From Verrucomicrobiota bacterium (lineage in GTDB: Bacteria > Verrucomicrobiota > Verrucomicrobiia > Limisphaerales > SIBE01): 49,016 nucleotides of DNA. The translations under genes were made by a program, and so were the position numbers. Below are positions 24,414 to 32,726 of this stretch, piece by piece (position 1 is the first letter of the stretch; the number at the start of each line of letters is the position of its first letter). The DNA lies in assembly GCA_016871535.1 (NCBI GenBank), contig VHCZ01000015.1:1-49016 (forward strand), given 5' to 3'. The notes below the pieces were generated by a model that did not search any database, had not been told where the DNA came from, and saw nothing but the letters and a program-made list of their open reading frames with translations.

Positions 24414-24768
24414 AGCATGCCGAACCGCAAGATTCCAGGAGCCGTAGCGCAGGTTTGCAACCTACAGTATCGCCGATCTGCAATCGGCCGGGCCTTTGAA
24501 TGCACGCATGTTCTCGACCGGCGAGGCGCCGGTTATTTGTTCCGTGTGTGGTCAGGATTCCCGCGCGTCAGACCGGACGACGCGTCCTTTCCCCTGGCCC
24601 TCTCCCCCAGGAGAGGGTTCGCCGGTCGCGATCTCAGCTTGATCCGGGAGCGTGGGCCCATTCCAGCGCAGGATAGAATGCTCCCTCTCCCCGGGGGAGA
24701 GGGCCGGGGTGGGCGGAAAGGGGACTCGGAACCACCCAGGAATTCAGAATTGTCGAAGGCGCGAAACT
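24414..24768. repeat. Repeat-filled gspE-gspF spacer
   Basis: The 355-bp gap contains a family-D type palindrome (GTAGCGCAGGTTTGCAACCTAC, then CCGATCTGCAATCGG), a fragment GACCGGCGAGGCGCCGGT shared with the gspJ/gspK repeats, and two copies of the CCCTCTCCC/GGGAGAGGG type (about 24590-24715). No gene is seen. Spacers this long are unexpected inside a secretion operon. Confidence 0.7.
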
Positions 24769-26004
24769 ATGCCGCTGTTTCAATATAGAGCCCTTCAGTC
24801 CGACGGCACGATTGCCGAAGGCCGAGTCGAGGCCGGCGGACGGCAGGAAGCCTTCCGCCAGATCGAAGGCCGCGGCTTGCGGCCCATCAGCCTGGCGGAG
24901 CGTGCCAACGGGAAGCCGGAAGCACAGATCGCTTCTACGGCCGCGCCCGGATTGTGGAAGTCGGGCAAAGTCACGGGACGAATGCTGGAGAATTTCACGC
25001 GCTTGCTCTCCAGCTTGCTGGCCGCGGGAGTGCCGCTCAGCCGCGCGCTCGTCATCCTCCACAAAGAAGCCACTGCGCCCGCGGCCAAAGAAAAATGGAA
25101 AGAAATCCACGACTTGGTGATCGATGGCATGTCGCTCGCCGACGCGATGGCCAAGTCGCCGGAGACCTTCCCGCGCGTTTATGTGGCGATGGTGCAAGCG
25201 GGCGAGACCGGCGGCTTTCTGGATTTGGTGCTGGCGCAGATCGCGGACTTTCAAGCGCGGGAGAAGGAATTGCGGGCAAAGGTCCTGACGGCGTTGCTTT
25301 ATCCGAGCATCCTGCTGGTGCTTGCGCTCGGCGTGCTGGTGTTTCTGCTTGTTTTCTTCATCCCGCGATTCCAGGCGATTTTCTCCGGGTTCGGCGCTGC
25401 GCTGCCGCTGCTCACGCAAGTCATCGTGACCATCAGCCACGTCGTGCGCGCCTACGGATTGTACGTTGCCCTCGGTCTGGGTTTGGGGGCGTATCTCGTG
25501 AGAACGTGGCTCACGTCCGAACAAGGGCGGCGCACGTGGGAACGCTGGATTTTGCAGGCGCCTGTCATCGGACCGTTGCTGGCGCAATTCGCCATGGCGC
25601 GTTTTTGCCGGATGCTCGGCACGTTGCTGGGCGCGGGCGTGCCGTTGATCAACGGGCTGAACGTGGCGCGCAAATCCATCGGCAACCAGATTCTCGTCGA
25701 TGCCGTTTCCAATTCCATCGAGCGCGTGAAGGAAGGCGATGCGCTGGGGCCGAGCCTTTCCGATTGCAAAGAGCTTTTCACCGGATCGGTCCTGGAAATG
25801 GTTTCCGTGGCCGAGGAAAGCGGGCGGCTGGACCAAGAGCTCGTGCGGTTGGCGAACGTGACCGAAGCGGATCTGGACCGGCAATTGAAGACGGCGGTCG
25901 CGTTCGCGGAACCGCTCATGCTGTTCTTCATCGCGGCTTTCATCGGGACCATCTTCATCGGCATGGTGATCCCGATCTTTACGATCCAAGATTACATTAA
26001 GTGA
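24769..26004 (+). CDS. gspF: Type II secretion inner-membrane protein GspF
   Basis: A 411-residue GspF/PilC-family platform protein starting MPLFQYRALQSDGTIAEGRV, the standard family N-terminus. Two copies of the T2SSF domain are visible: FTRLLSSLLAAGVPLSRAL near 75-95 and FCRMLGTLLGAGVPLINGL near 280-300. Each is followed by membrane helices (YPSILLVLALGVLVFLLVFF and the C-terminal PLMLFFIAAFIGTIFIGMV). It couples the ATPase to pseudopilin assembly. The frame is open upstream to 24652 through repeat sequence; the chosen ATG gives the family length. Confidence 0.95.
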   Translation: MPLFQYRALQSDGTIAEGRVEAGGRQEAFRQIEGRGLRPISLAERANGKPEAQIASTAAPGLWKSGKVTGRMLENFTRLLSSLLAAGVPLSRALVILHKEATAPAAKEKWKEIHDLVIDGMSLADAMAKSPETFPRVYVAMVQAGETGGFLDLVLAQIADFQAREKELRAKVLTALLYPSILLVLALGVLVFLLVFFIPRFQAIFSGFGAALPLLTQVIVTISHVVRAYGLYVALGLGLGAYLVRTWLTSEQGRRTWERWILQAPVIGPLLAQFAMARFCRMLGTLLGAGVPLINGLNVARKSIGNQILVDAVSNSIERVKEGDALGPSLSDCKELFTGSVLEMVSVAEESGRLDQELVRLANVTEADLDRQLKTAVAFAEPLMLFFIAAFIGTIFIGMVIPIFTIQDYIK

Positions 26005-26014
26005 GAAACAACGG

Positions 26015-26353
26015 ATGAGATTTATGAAACTGAACACGCAGAACAAGGATTTTGAATGGGCTTTCTGCAGGACAGCCCTCTATGCTAAGCCGTATCTATT
26101 CAGTCCGACGGCTCCGTTCCCCTCACCCCGGCCCTCTCCCCAGGGGAGAGGGAGAACATTTCCTGGCCCGTGGTTCAATTCACCATTCGAGGACCATTCC
26201 TGCGTTGGAAAAAATAGCTCCCTCTCCCTTGGGGAAAGGGAGAACACGGCGACATCGGCAGCAGGTCTTGAGGGGATCGAAGTTCCACGGCGTCCCAAGC
26301 GCAGTTCCCTCTCCCTGAGGGAGAGGGCCAGGGTGAGGGGGAACGGGACGTGC
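26015..26353. repeat. CCCTCTCCC-type repeats before gspG
   Basis: At least three copies of a hairpin with arms like CCCTCTCCCCAGGGGAGAGGG lie at about 26112-26341, joined by unrelated spacers. The reading frame of gspG stays open through all of them up to an ATG at 26015, 10 bp after the gspF stop. They may therefore be either untranslated spacer or part of a 135-residue prepilin leader. Confidence 0.65.
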
Positions 26354-26830
26354 ATGAACCCGGCCGCGCTCAATCAAACCCGGAACTCCCGAACTAACCG
26401 TCACTCTGTGCAACAGGGGTTTACTCTGGTGGAACTGCTGCTGGTGCTGGTGATTCTCGGCACGCTGGCGGCCATCGTGGTTCCCAAGTTCGCGGGGCGA
26501 ACCGAACAGGCGCGAATCACAGCCGCGCAAACGCAAATCGCCAACTTCGAAGTGGCCCTTAACGCCTTCGAGGTTGATAACGGCTATTATCCGAAAGGCA
26601 AAGACGGTCTGATGGACCTGGTTCAGGCGCCGAAGGACGCTCAGAATTGGCGCGGACCGTACCTCAAAGATATCCCCGTGGATCCGTGGAGAAATCCTTA
26701 CGTCTATGAGTGTCCGGGCCGGCACAACGAAGACAGCTTCGATATTGCGTCGGGCGGACCGGACGGCCGCACGGGCAACGAGGACGACATCACCAACTGG
26801 GATTCGCAGGGGCAGAATCGGAAACGCTAA
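26354..26830 (+). CDS. gspG: Major pseudopilin GspG
   Basis: The prepilin cleavage site QQG/FTLVELLLVLVILGTLAAIVVP has Glu at +5 and the usual hydrophobic helix. The mature part has the GspG hallmarks: DNGYYP, LKDIPVDPWRNPYVYECPG and a C-terminal GGPDGRTGNEDDITNWD calcium-binding segment. ATG 26354 gives a 22-residue leader. ATG 26015, close behind gspF, would give a 135-residue leader through repeats; both are in frame. It forms the shaft of the type II pseudopilus. Confidence 0.92.
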   Translation: MNPAALNQTRNSRTNRHSVQQGFTLVELLLVLVILGTLAAIVVPKFAGRTEQARITAAQTQIANFEVALNAFEVDNGYYPKGKDGLMDLVQAPKDAQNWRGPYLKDIPVDPWRNPYVYECPGRHNEDSFDIASGGPDGRTGNEDDITNWDSQGQNRKR

Positions 26831-26842
26831 GGCGAACGATCG

Positions 26843-27754
26843 ATGCGAGTGGATCGTACATTGCCGCCGAATGCAGCACGAATTCTGCGGTGTGGGTTGC
26901 ACGACAAGCAGCGACGCCAGACCGTAGCGCAGATTTGCAATCTGCTGTACCGCGGAATTGCATTCCGCAAGCGCCCGGCAAAGTCGGGCGTTCGGCAACT
27001 TGCCGGAGCCGCGCCGATTTCAAATCGGCGATACGGCAGAGTGCAACTCTGCGCTACGGCGCAGCGCGGTGGAGCCGCGCTCCAGCCAAATCGTCGCGGC
27101 TTACAATGTCGGGCGATACCGCAAGCTTGCAGATCGGCACGAGGGGGTGGACGGGGATTTACCCTGATCGAGTTCATTCTGGTCATGGCGTTGCTGGCGG
27201 TCGTGATCGCGATTGCCGCGCCCTCGCTTCCCAACTTCTTTCGCGGGCGCAAGCTGGAATCCGAAGCGCGACGCTTCGTGGCTCTGGCGCGCTACGGCCA
27301 AAGCCAGGCTGTCTCCGAGGGCGTTCCCATGATGTTGTGGATGGATCAGGTGGAGGGAACCTACGGTGTCCGCCAGCCAGACGGATTCAATCTGGACCCG
27401 CTGCAGCCGGATTCCGCGGCGCCGGCCCGGCAAGGCTATGAGAAAGGCGCTGCCACGCAACCGACCTTTCGCCTGGCACAGAATCTTCGCTTCGAACTGG
27501 AAGGCAGCGACAGCCGCACCAACGGGCGCGTGGTGACGATCCGTTTTCTGCCGGACGGTTCGATTGATGAAGCGGCCCTGCGCGTGCTGAAGCTTTTGCA
27601 GGAAGACCCTGAAAAACGGCGCGAACCGCACACGGTCTGGATCGCGCAGTCGTGGGACAACACTCGATATGAAATTGTGGATCAAACCAACGCGTGGCAA
27701 AGGCTCTCCCTGGAGACCAGTCTCGCGGGCCCGGGCCGGCTTTACGCTCGCTGA
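26843..27754 (+). CDS. gspH: GspH-like pseudopilin with a long repeat-bearing leader
   Basis: The prepilin helix GRG/FTLIEFILVMALLAVVIAIAAPSL marks the mature start at residue 106. The mature domain (about 197 residues) has the GspH-like ARRFVALARYGQSQAVSEG block and a beta-rich C-terminus. There is no ATG between 26843 and the cleavage site. ATG 26843 lies 12 bp after gspG, and the 105-residue leader runs in frame across a 138-bp palindrome cluster (26922-27059). GTG 27041 is an alternative with a 39-residue leader. The minor pseudopilin would cap the pseudopilus tip. The 3' end overlaps gspI by 86 bp. Confidence 0.8.
   Translation: MRVDRTLPPNAARILRCGLHDKQRRQTVAQICNLLYRGIAFRKRPAKSGVRQLAGAAPISNRRYGRVQLCATAQRGGAALQPNRRGLQCRAIPQACRSARGGGRGFTLIEFILVMALLAVVIAIAAPSLPNFFRGRKLESEARRFVALARYGQSQAVSEGVPMMLWMDQVEGTYGVRQPDGFNLDPLQPDSAAPARQGYEKGAATQPTFRLAQNLRFELEGSDSRTNGRVVTIRFLPDGSIDEAALRVLKLLQEDPEKRREPHTVWIAQSWDNTRYEIVDQTNAWQRLSLETSLAGPGRLYAR
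26922..27059. repeat. Palindromic repeat family D cluster in the gspH leader
   Basis: Outer arms CCGTAGCGCAGA and TCTGCGCTACGG enclose a chain of small hairpins: GCAGATTTGCAATCTGC, GCGGAATTGCATTCCGC, CGCCCGGCAAAGTCGGGCG, CGGCAACTTGCCG and GCCGATTTCAAATCGGC. The cluster is 138 bp by eye, 46 codons, and leaves the gspH frame open. Confidence 0.8.
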
Positions 27755-28085
27755 AGTCCTGGCGGCGCTGGTGATCATGGCGATTGTCATTCCGGCCGCG
27801 GTCGAGGGTTTGCGCATCGCGAACCGCGCGGGCGTGGTGGCCCAGCGGAAAGGCGTGGCGACGCAGTTGGCCGACAGTTTGCTCAATGAACTGATTGTGA
27901 CGAAAAACTGGTACAATTCTGCGCAAAGCGGAACCTTCAGCCCGGAGTGGCCGGGATACCGCTGGCGCGTGCAAAGCGAGCCTTGGGGCCGCGAAACGAT
28001 GCGGCTGGTTTCGGTCGAGGTCACTTACGAAGTGCAAAACAAAGAATATCGGGTCGTGCTGAGCACCCTGGCGCCGCCGCTGTGA
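27669..28085 (+). CDS. gspI: Minor pseudopilin GspI
   Basis: A 138-residue pseudopilin. A 24-residue leader ends RARAG/FTLAEVLAALVIMAIVIPA, with Glu at +5. The mature part contains NRAGVVAQRKGVATQLADSLLNELI, typical of GspI. ATG 27669 lies inside the 3' end of gspH, so the genes overlap by 86 bp. This is the only pseudopilin in the operon with a normal short leader and no repeat. It begins inside coding sequence, where a repeat would have disturbed gspH. Confidence 0.9.
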   Translation: MKLWIKPTRGKGSPWRPVSRARAGFTLAEVLAALVIMAIVIPAAVEGLRIANRAGVVAQRKGVATQLADSLLNELIVTKNWYNSAQSGTFSPEWPGYRWRVQSEPWGRETMRLVSVEVTYEVQNKEYRVVLSTLAPPL

Positions 28086-29218
28086 ATGTGACACGGGGAA
28101 GTCAACAATGCAGGGGAGCACACGCGCCCTCGCGTGTTCCGACCGGGGCCTCGCCGGTCGGAATGAACGCGTCGATCGATGCCTTGATGATGACCTGTTC
28201 GAGCGAAACACGGTGGTCGGCGAGGGCGCCGACTGCAGCACGCGGGGCGCGTGCGCTCCCCCGAAACGCTTTCACCCTGCTGGAATTGCTCCTGGCTGTC
28301 GCCGTGTTTTCCGTCGTGATCCTGGCGATCAATGTTGTTTTCTTCAGCGGGCTGCGTTTGCGCGCGGCGACTTCGCGGATCGTGGAGGATTCCATTCCAG
28401 TGAACCGCGCCGTTTCTGTGATCAAGAACGACCTGCGCTCGGTGCTTCCGCCGGGAGGGACGCTGGCCAGGACGTTCACCGGCGGCATCCAGAGCAGCAT
28501 GTTCAACAACACGATGCTGAGCCAGGGCGGGGTCGATTCCAGTTCCGGTCTGCAATTCTGCACCACAACCGGTGTCACGGATGACTCGAACTTCGTTCTG
28601 TTCAATCAGACACAAATCGAACCCTGGCCGGAGATCCAGAAGGTGTCGTACTATCTGCGGAACCCTCTTTACTCGACCAACCAATGGGGCAAGGAACTCG
28701 TGCGCGCGGTCACGCGCAATCTTTTGCCCGTGATGGAAGATATGCCGGTCGAACAGCCGCTGCTCGACGGCGTGGAGCGGATCGAATTCCTGTTCTACGA
28801 CGGTCTGTCGTGGTTGTACACGTGGGACCTTGCCACAATGCAGACGTCCTTCCAAACGACCGAGGGCCAGAGTCAAACCAACGCATTGCCGCAAGCGGTC
28901 AAAATCCTGATCGAATTCGCCGCCGTGGGCCGCGATGAGCGTCTGCGCAAACCGCCGATTCAATTGGTCGTGCCCATCGTGGCGGAAGCGCGAACCAACC
29001 AACTCGCGTCCGCCAGCACGAACAGTTCGGCGCAAGTTACAAGCCGCGGGAATACAACGCCGGGCGGCAATCAGAACACGAGCGGCGGCAATCAGAACAC
29101 GAGCGGCGGCAATCAGAACACCGGGCGCGGCGGTGCAACCACGCCCCCGGCTTCCAACCCTTCTTCCGGCGGTCAGCGCGGAGGAAGCGGCGGCGGCGGA
29201 CGAGGAGGTGGGCGGTGA
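28082..29218 (+). CDS. gspJ: Minor pseudopilin GspJ with repeat-bearing leader and Asn/Gly-rich tail
   Basis: GTG 28082 overlaps the gspI stop (GTGA), a typical coupled start. The leader of about 63 residues crosses a 149-bp palindromic element (28113-28261) and ends RNA/FTLLELLLAVAVFSVVILAI, with Ala rather than Gly at -1. ATG 28163 or 28190 within the leader are alternatives. The mature domain matches GspJ (NRAVSVIKNDLRSVL, VERIEFLFYDG, LPQAVKILIEF). The C-terminus is a low-complexity tail with GGNQNTS repeats and a Gly-rich end, which is not usual for GspJ. It is part of the pseudopilus tip complex. Confidence 0.85.
   Translation: MNVTRGSQQCRGAHAPSRVPTGASPVGMNASIDALMMTCSSETRWSARAPTAARGARALPRNAFTLLELLLAVAVFSVVILAINVVFFSGLRLRAATSRIVEDSIPVNRAVSVIKNDLRSVLPPGGTLARTFTGGIQSSMFNNTMLSQGGVDSSSGLQFCTTTGVTDDSNFVLFNQTQIEPWPEIQKVSYYLRNPLYSTNQWGKELVRAVTRNLLPVMEDMPVEQPLLDGVERIEFLFYDGLSWLYTWDLATMQTSFQTTEGQSQTNALPQAVKILIEFAAVGRDERLRKPPIQLVVPIVAEARTNQLASASTNSSAQVTSRGNTTPGGNQNTSGGNQNTSGGNQNTGRGGATTPPASNPSSGGQRGGSGGGGRGGGR
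28113..28261 (+). repeat. Palindromic repeat family G, copy in gspJ leader
   Basis: Arms GGGGAGCACACGCGCCCTCG and GCGGGGCGCGTGCGCTCCCC enclose a second pair around CCGACCGGGGCCTCGCCGG and GGTCGGCGAGGGCGCCGAC and a centre of about 50 bp. It aligns along its whole length with the reverse complement of 29250-29399. Confidence 0.82.
29063..29122 (+). repeat. 21-bp tandem repeat in gspJ
   Basis: Three copies of GGCGGCAATCAGAACACGAG plus C, the last one diverging at its end, encode GGNQNTS repeats in the GspJ tail. Being a multiple of three, copy-number change keeps the frame. Confidence 0.85.
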
Positions 29219-30741
29219 AAACCGTTCGTTGTTTCCGTCCGCTTCAATTGGGGAGCGCACGCGCCCTCGCGTGCAGTGGTCGGCGCCCTCGCCGGCCTCT
29301 GAGTTTCCTCCGAAGAAGCCATCGCTACGAGACCGCCCGACGTGTGGGTTTCGACCGGCGAGGCGCCGGTCGGGACACGCGAGGGCGCGTGTGCTCCCCA
29401 ATGTCGCCCGAACACGCCTCAGTTCTCATCATCGTGCTCTGGATCACGTTCGGGTTGGTGAGCACGGCGCTCTACTTCGGCCATTCCATGCTGTTTGAAT
29501 TCCGCGCGTCGGACAATCACACCGCGGGCGTCGAAGCTGAGCAAGCGATCGAAGGCGCGGCCCGGTATGTGGCCTACGCTCTGACTAACCTCACCCAGCC
29601 GGGCCAGTTCCCGGAACTCCAATGGTACGACGTCGAGAACGTGCCCGTAGGCGAATCCCTTTACTGGCTGATCGGGCGCACCAACGTGTCCATGCAACTA
29701 GACCGGAACGAAACCCCGCGCTTCGGATTGATCGATGAAGCCTCCAAGTTGAACCTCAACACGGCGACGCTGGAGATGCTTCAGAACCTCCCGCGCATGA
29801 CACCGCAACTGGCGGCCGCGATCATCGATTGGCGCGACGAAGACACCAACCCTTCGCAGGACGGCGCGGAGACGGAAACTTACTCGCGCCTCAATCCGCC
29901 TTACCAGAGCAAGAACGCGCGATTCGAATCGATCGAGGAACTGCGGCTCCTGTTCGGCGCGGACCCGGAAATTCTTTACGGCGAGGACTACAACCGGAAC
30001 GGGATTCTCGACCCGAACGAGAACGACGGCGACTTGTCGTGGCCCGTGGATAACCGCGACGGCAAGCTGGATCCGGGAATTCTGGAATTTGTCACGATCT
30101 TCAGCCTGGAAGCAAACACGCGCACCAACGGCTCGCCGCGCGTGAATGTCAGCGGCGGCGGGACGAACCTCGCCGAATTGCTCCAGGAAAAGTTCGACCA
30201 GGCCCGCGTGAATGCAATTCAGCAGCGCGTCGCGAGCGCGACCAATCGGAGCGTGCTCGAATTTTTCCTGCGCAGCGGGATGACGGCAGAGGAGTTTGCC
30301 GAGATCGAAGGCGACCTGACCACGACCAACGCCGCGGTGATCGAAGGACTGATCAACGTGAACACAGCGCCCGTCGAGGTGCTGGCTTGTGTCCCGGGCA
30401 TCGGCTGGGATAAGGCGCAACAAGTCGTGGACTACCGGCAATCTCAGAGCGCCGTTTTGACCAGCCTGGCGTGGGTCGCCGAGATCCTGGACCAGGCGAG
30501 CGCAATTCAGGCCGGGCCTTACCTGACGTCCCGGAGCTACCAGTTCACCGCCGACATCGCGGCGGTGGGCCACCACGGACGCGGCTATCGGCGGACGGCG
30601 TTTGTGTTCGATACCAGCGAAGGCGCTCCGAAAATCATCTACCGCCGCGATCTGGGCCGGCTGGGTTGGGCGCTCGGCCCGCTCGTGCGGCAGGAACTGG
30701 CGCAAGCGAAAGAGACCGGAATTACCACGAGAATGCGATGA
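29215..30741 (+). CDS. gspK: GspK-like minor pseudopilin with repeat-bearing leader
   Basis: GTG 29215 overlaps the gspJ stop (GTGA). The frame then crosses a 150-bp palindromic element (29250-29399) before the helix HASVLIIVLWITFGLVSTALYF; ATG 29401 directly after the element is an alternative. The mature protein is GspK-like: LNLNTATLEMLQNLP and LINVNTAPVEVLACVPGI are the helix-hairpin-helix segments of the SAM-like domain. DYNRNGILDPNEND and DNRDGKLDPG look like EF-hand-type calcium loops. GspK caps the pseudopilus tip with I and J and limits its length. Confidence 0.87.
   Translation: MKTVRCFRPLQLGSARALACSGRRPRRPLSFLRRSHRYETARRVGFDRRGAGRDTRGRVCSPMSPEHASVLIIVLWITFGLVSTALYFGHSMLFEFRASDNHTAGVEAEQAIEGAARYVAYALTNLTQPGQFPELQWYDVENVPVGESLYWLIGRTNVSMQLDRNETPRFGLIDEASKLNLNTATLEMLQNLPRMTPQLAAAIIDWRDEDTNPSQDGAETETYSRLNPPYQSKNARFESIEELRLLFGADPEILYGEDYNRNGILDPNENDGDLSWPVDNRDGKLDPGILEFVTIFSLEANTRTNGSPRVNVSGGGTNLAELLQEKFDQARVNAIQQRVASATNRSVLEFFLRSGMTAEEFAEIEGDLTTTNAAVIEGLINVNTAPVEVLACVPGIGWDKAQQVVDYRQSQSAVLTSLAWVAEILDQASAIQAGPYLTSRSYQFTADIAAVGHHGRGYRRTAFVFDTSEGAPKIIYRRDLGRLGWALGPLVRQELAQAKETGITTRMR
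29250..29399 (-). repeat. Palindromic repeat family G, copy in gspK leader
   Basis: A 150-bp copy of the element at 28113-28261 in the opposite orientation, with arms GGGGAGCGCACGCGCCCTCG and CGAGGGCGCGTGTGCTCCCC. It occupies exactly 50 codons between the coupled GTG start and an ATG. Confidence 0.82.
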
Positions 30742-30751
30742 AACGAATCCG

Positions 30752-32191
30752 ATGATTTCCCTCACTAAAAACAAACCGCCCTCTGCGTTGATGGGGTTGA
30801 CGCTCGACAAGAGCCGGATCGAGGGCGTGGTGCTGCGCCGGCTCAATGGAGCCGTTCAAGTGCACCGATCCTTTCAAACTTCGCTTTCGCTGGACCCGCT
30901 GACGAACGATCCCGAATTGGTCGGGCGCGAAATCCGCAATCATTTGAATGAGGCCGGCGTGCGCGTGAAGCCGTGCGCGGTCTCCGTGCCGTTGAACTGG
31001 GCGCTGACTTTGCAGACCAAGATCCCGGCCATTCCCGAAGCGGACGTCGCGGACTTTCTCACCATCGAAGCGGAAAAGGGATTTCCGTACGCGCCCGAAG
31101 ATTTGTTCATCTCGATTTCACGATTTCGCGCTCCGAACGGGGATCAATACGCGACGATCGTGGCCATACCGCGGAATCACCTGACGCTTCTGGAGCGGGC
31201 GCTGCGGGCCGCGCAACTCAAGCCGCTGAGTTTTTCTTTGGGCATCTCCGCATTGCAGGACCTCGGCAAAGATCCCGCCTTCGGCTTGCTCGCGCTCGTG
31301 GTGGGCGAAAGTAGCGTTGAACTCCAGGTGTCCTCCGGTGGCGGCGTCGCGGCACTGCGCTCGCTGGAAGGCGCCATTGAAGCCAACGGTTTCGAACGCG
31401 ACATCGACGCCGACCTCATCGCGCGGGAAATCAAGATCACCCTGGGGCAATTGCCCAGGGAACTGCGCGAGACCGTGCGCAAAATCAAGGTGTTCGGCCG
31501 CCCCGAACTGGCGCAGCGCCTGGTGAAGGAACTTCAGGAGCGTCTGGACACCATGGGCCTGGAGATTGGCCTGGGCACCGCCCAGCCCGTGAATGGATTT
31601 CCGGTGCCGGTCACTTCTGACAAGGGTCTCTCCCCCGCGCTCGGCATGGCGGCCCGATACATCGTGGGCAAGCCGGGCGGATTCGAATTTCTGCCGCCCC
31701 GGGTGAGTCCGTGGACGCAGTTCACCGCGCGTTTTGCCTCGCGGAAGATGGTGTCGTGGGGCGCGCTGGCGGGCGCGACCGTGGTTTTGATCGCCGGAAC
31801 CTTCCTGTGGCAGCAGGTCCGGTTGTCCGGCCTGGAGTCGCGCTGGAAAGCGATTCAACCTCAAGTGACGGAGCTCGAAGATTTGCAGCAACGCATCCGA
31901 AAGTTCCGCCCGTGGTTCGACAACACCGCGCGCACGCTCGTCATCGTGCGCAAGCTGACGGAAGCGTTTCCGCTCGACGGCGCGGTTACCGCGAAAACGG
32001 TGGAGATCAAAGACCTTTCCACAGTCTCCTGTTCCGGCCAGGCCAAGGACCGCGAATCGTTGTTGAAAGTGCTCGAACGGTTGCGCGGCGCCAAAGAAGT
32101 GGCAGACCTGAAGCTGGGCCAGATCCGCGGGAATTCGCCGTTGCAGTTTTCCTTCGACTTGCGCTGGCGGGAAGGATCTCATGAAAATTAG
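30752..32191 (+). CDS. gspL: GspL-like (PilM/PilN-type) assembly protein
   Basis: A 479-residue protein starting MISLTKNKPPSALMGLTLDK. The N-terminal 330 residues have the actin-like PilM/GspL pattern (GLTLDKSRIEGVVL, AVSVPLNWALT, EAEKGFPYAPED, LLALVVGESSVELQV). A single membrane helix (MVSWGALAGATVVLIAGTFLWQQ) follows near 375-400. After it come a coiled-coil segment and a ferredoxin-like periplasmic domain, as in GspL/PilN. It should link the GspE ATPase to GspM and the outer complex. It begins 10 bp after gspK and overlaps gspM by 11 bp. Confidence 0.85.
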   Translation: MISLTKNKPPSALMGLTLDKSRIEGVVLRRLNGAVQVHRSFQTSLSLDPLTNDPELVGREIRNHLNEAGVRVKPCAVSVPLNWALTLQTKIPAIPEADVADFLTIEAEKGFPYAPEDLFISISRFRAPNGDQYATIVAIPRNHLTLLERALRAAQLKPLSFSLGISALQDLGKDPAFGLLALVVGESSVELQVSSGGGVAALRSLEGAIEANGFERDIDADLIAREIKITLGQLPRELRETVRKIKVFGRPELAQRLVKELQERLDTMGLEIGLGTAQPVNGFPVPVTSDKGLSPALGMAARYIVGKPGGFEFLPPRVSPWTQFTARFASRKMVSWGALAGATVVLIAGTFLWQQVRLSGLESRWKAIQPQVTELEDLQQRIRKFRPWFDNTARTLVIVRKLTEAFPLDGAVTAKTVEIKDLSTVSCSGQAKDRESLLKVLERLRGAKEVADLKLGQIRGNSPLQFSFDLRWREGSHEN

Positions 32192-32726
32192 GAACCGCGA
32201 AAAACTTCTGACGATCGGCGCCATTGCCGCCGTGGCCATTCTGGCCGGGGACCGGCTCGTTTACCCCCCGCTGGTGCGGACCTGGAATGACAAGAACACT
32301 CGGATCACGGAGTTGAATCGCTCCATCAACAAAGGCGAAGGTTTGCTCCGAAGCGAACGCTCCATCCGCGAGCGCTGGGACGATATGAAGAAACGCTCGC
32401 TGCCGGCCGATGTATCCAAAGCGGAAAACGACGTGCTTCAGGCGGTCGTCCGCTGGCAGCAGGAAAGCCAGATCGGGTTGACCTCCATCAAGCCGCAGTG
32501 GAAACGGACCGACGAAGATTTTGCGACGCTGGAATGCCGGGCCGATGCGGGCGGCGCCGCCGGCGGCAGCATCGAAGCAGTGTCGCGTTTTCTTTACGAA
32601 CTCGAAAAAGATCCCCTGGCGCTGAAGATCGAGGGCGTGGAAATCACGTCGCGCGATACCGCCGGCCAGCAAATCTCCGTCGCGGTCCGGTTCAGCGGAT
32701 TGCAGCTTGCCCGGGAGGAACGATGA
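32181..32726 (+). CDS. GspM/PilO-like protein
   Basis: A 181-residue bitopic protein: short cytoplasmic start MKIRNREKL, membrane helix LLTIGAIAAVAILAGDRLVY, coiled coil (NKNTRITELNRSINKGEGLL in outline) and a C-terminal ferredoxin-like domain. This is the layout of GspM and PilO. It overlaps the L gene by 11 bp and the next gene by ATGA. It is expected to pair with GspL in the inner-membrane platform. Confidence 0.78.
   Translation: MKIRNREKLLTIGAIAAVAILAGDRLVYPPLVRTWNDKNTRITELNRSINKGEGLLRSERSIRERWDDMKKRSLPADVSKAENDVLQAVVRWQQESQIGLTSIKPQWKRTDEDFATLECRADAGGAAGGSIEAVSRFLYELEKDPLALKIEGVEITSRDTAGQQISVAVRFSGLQLAREER

Noticed and set aside
29063-29122. Possible CRISPR array
   Set aside because: The repeats are directly adjacent 21-bp coding repeats without spacers, giving the GGNQNTS tail of GspJ.
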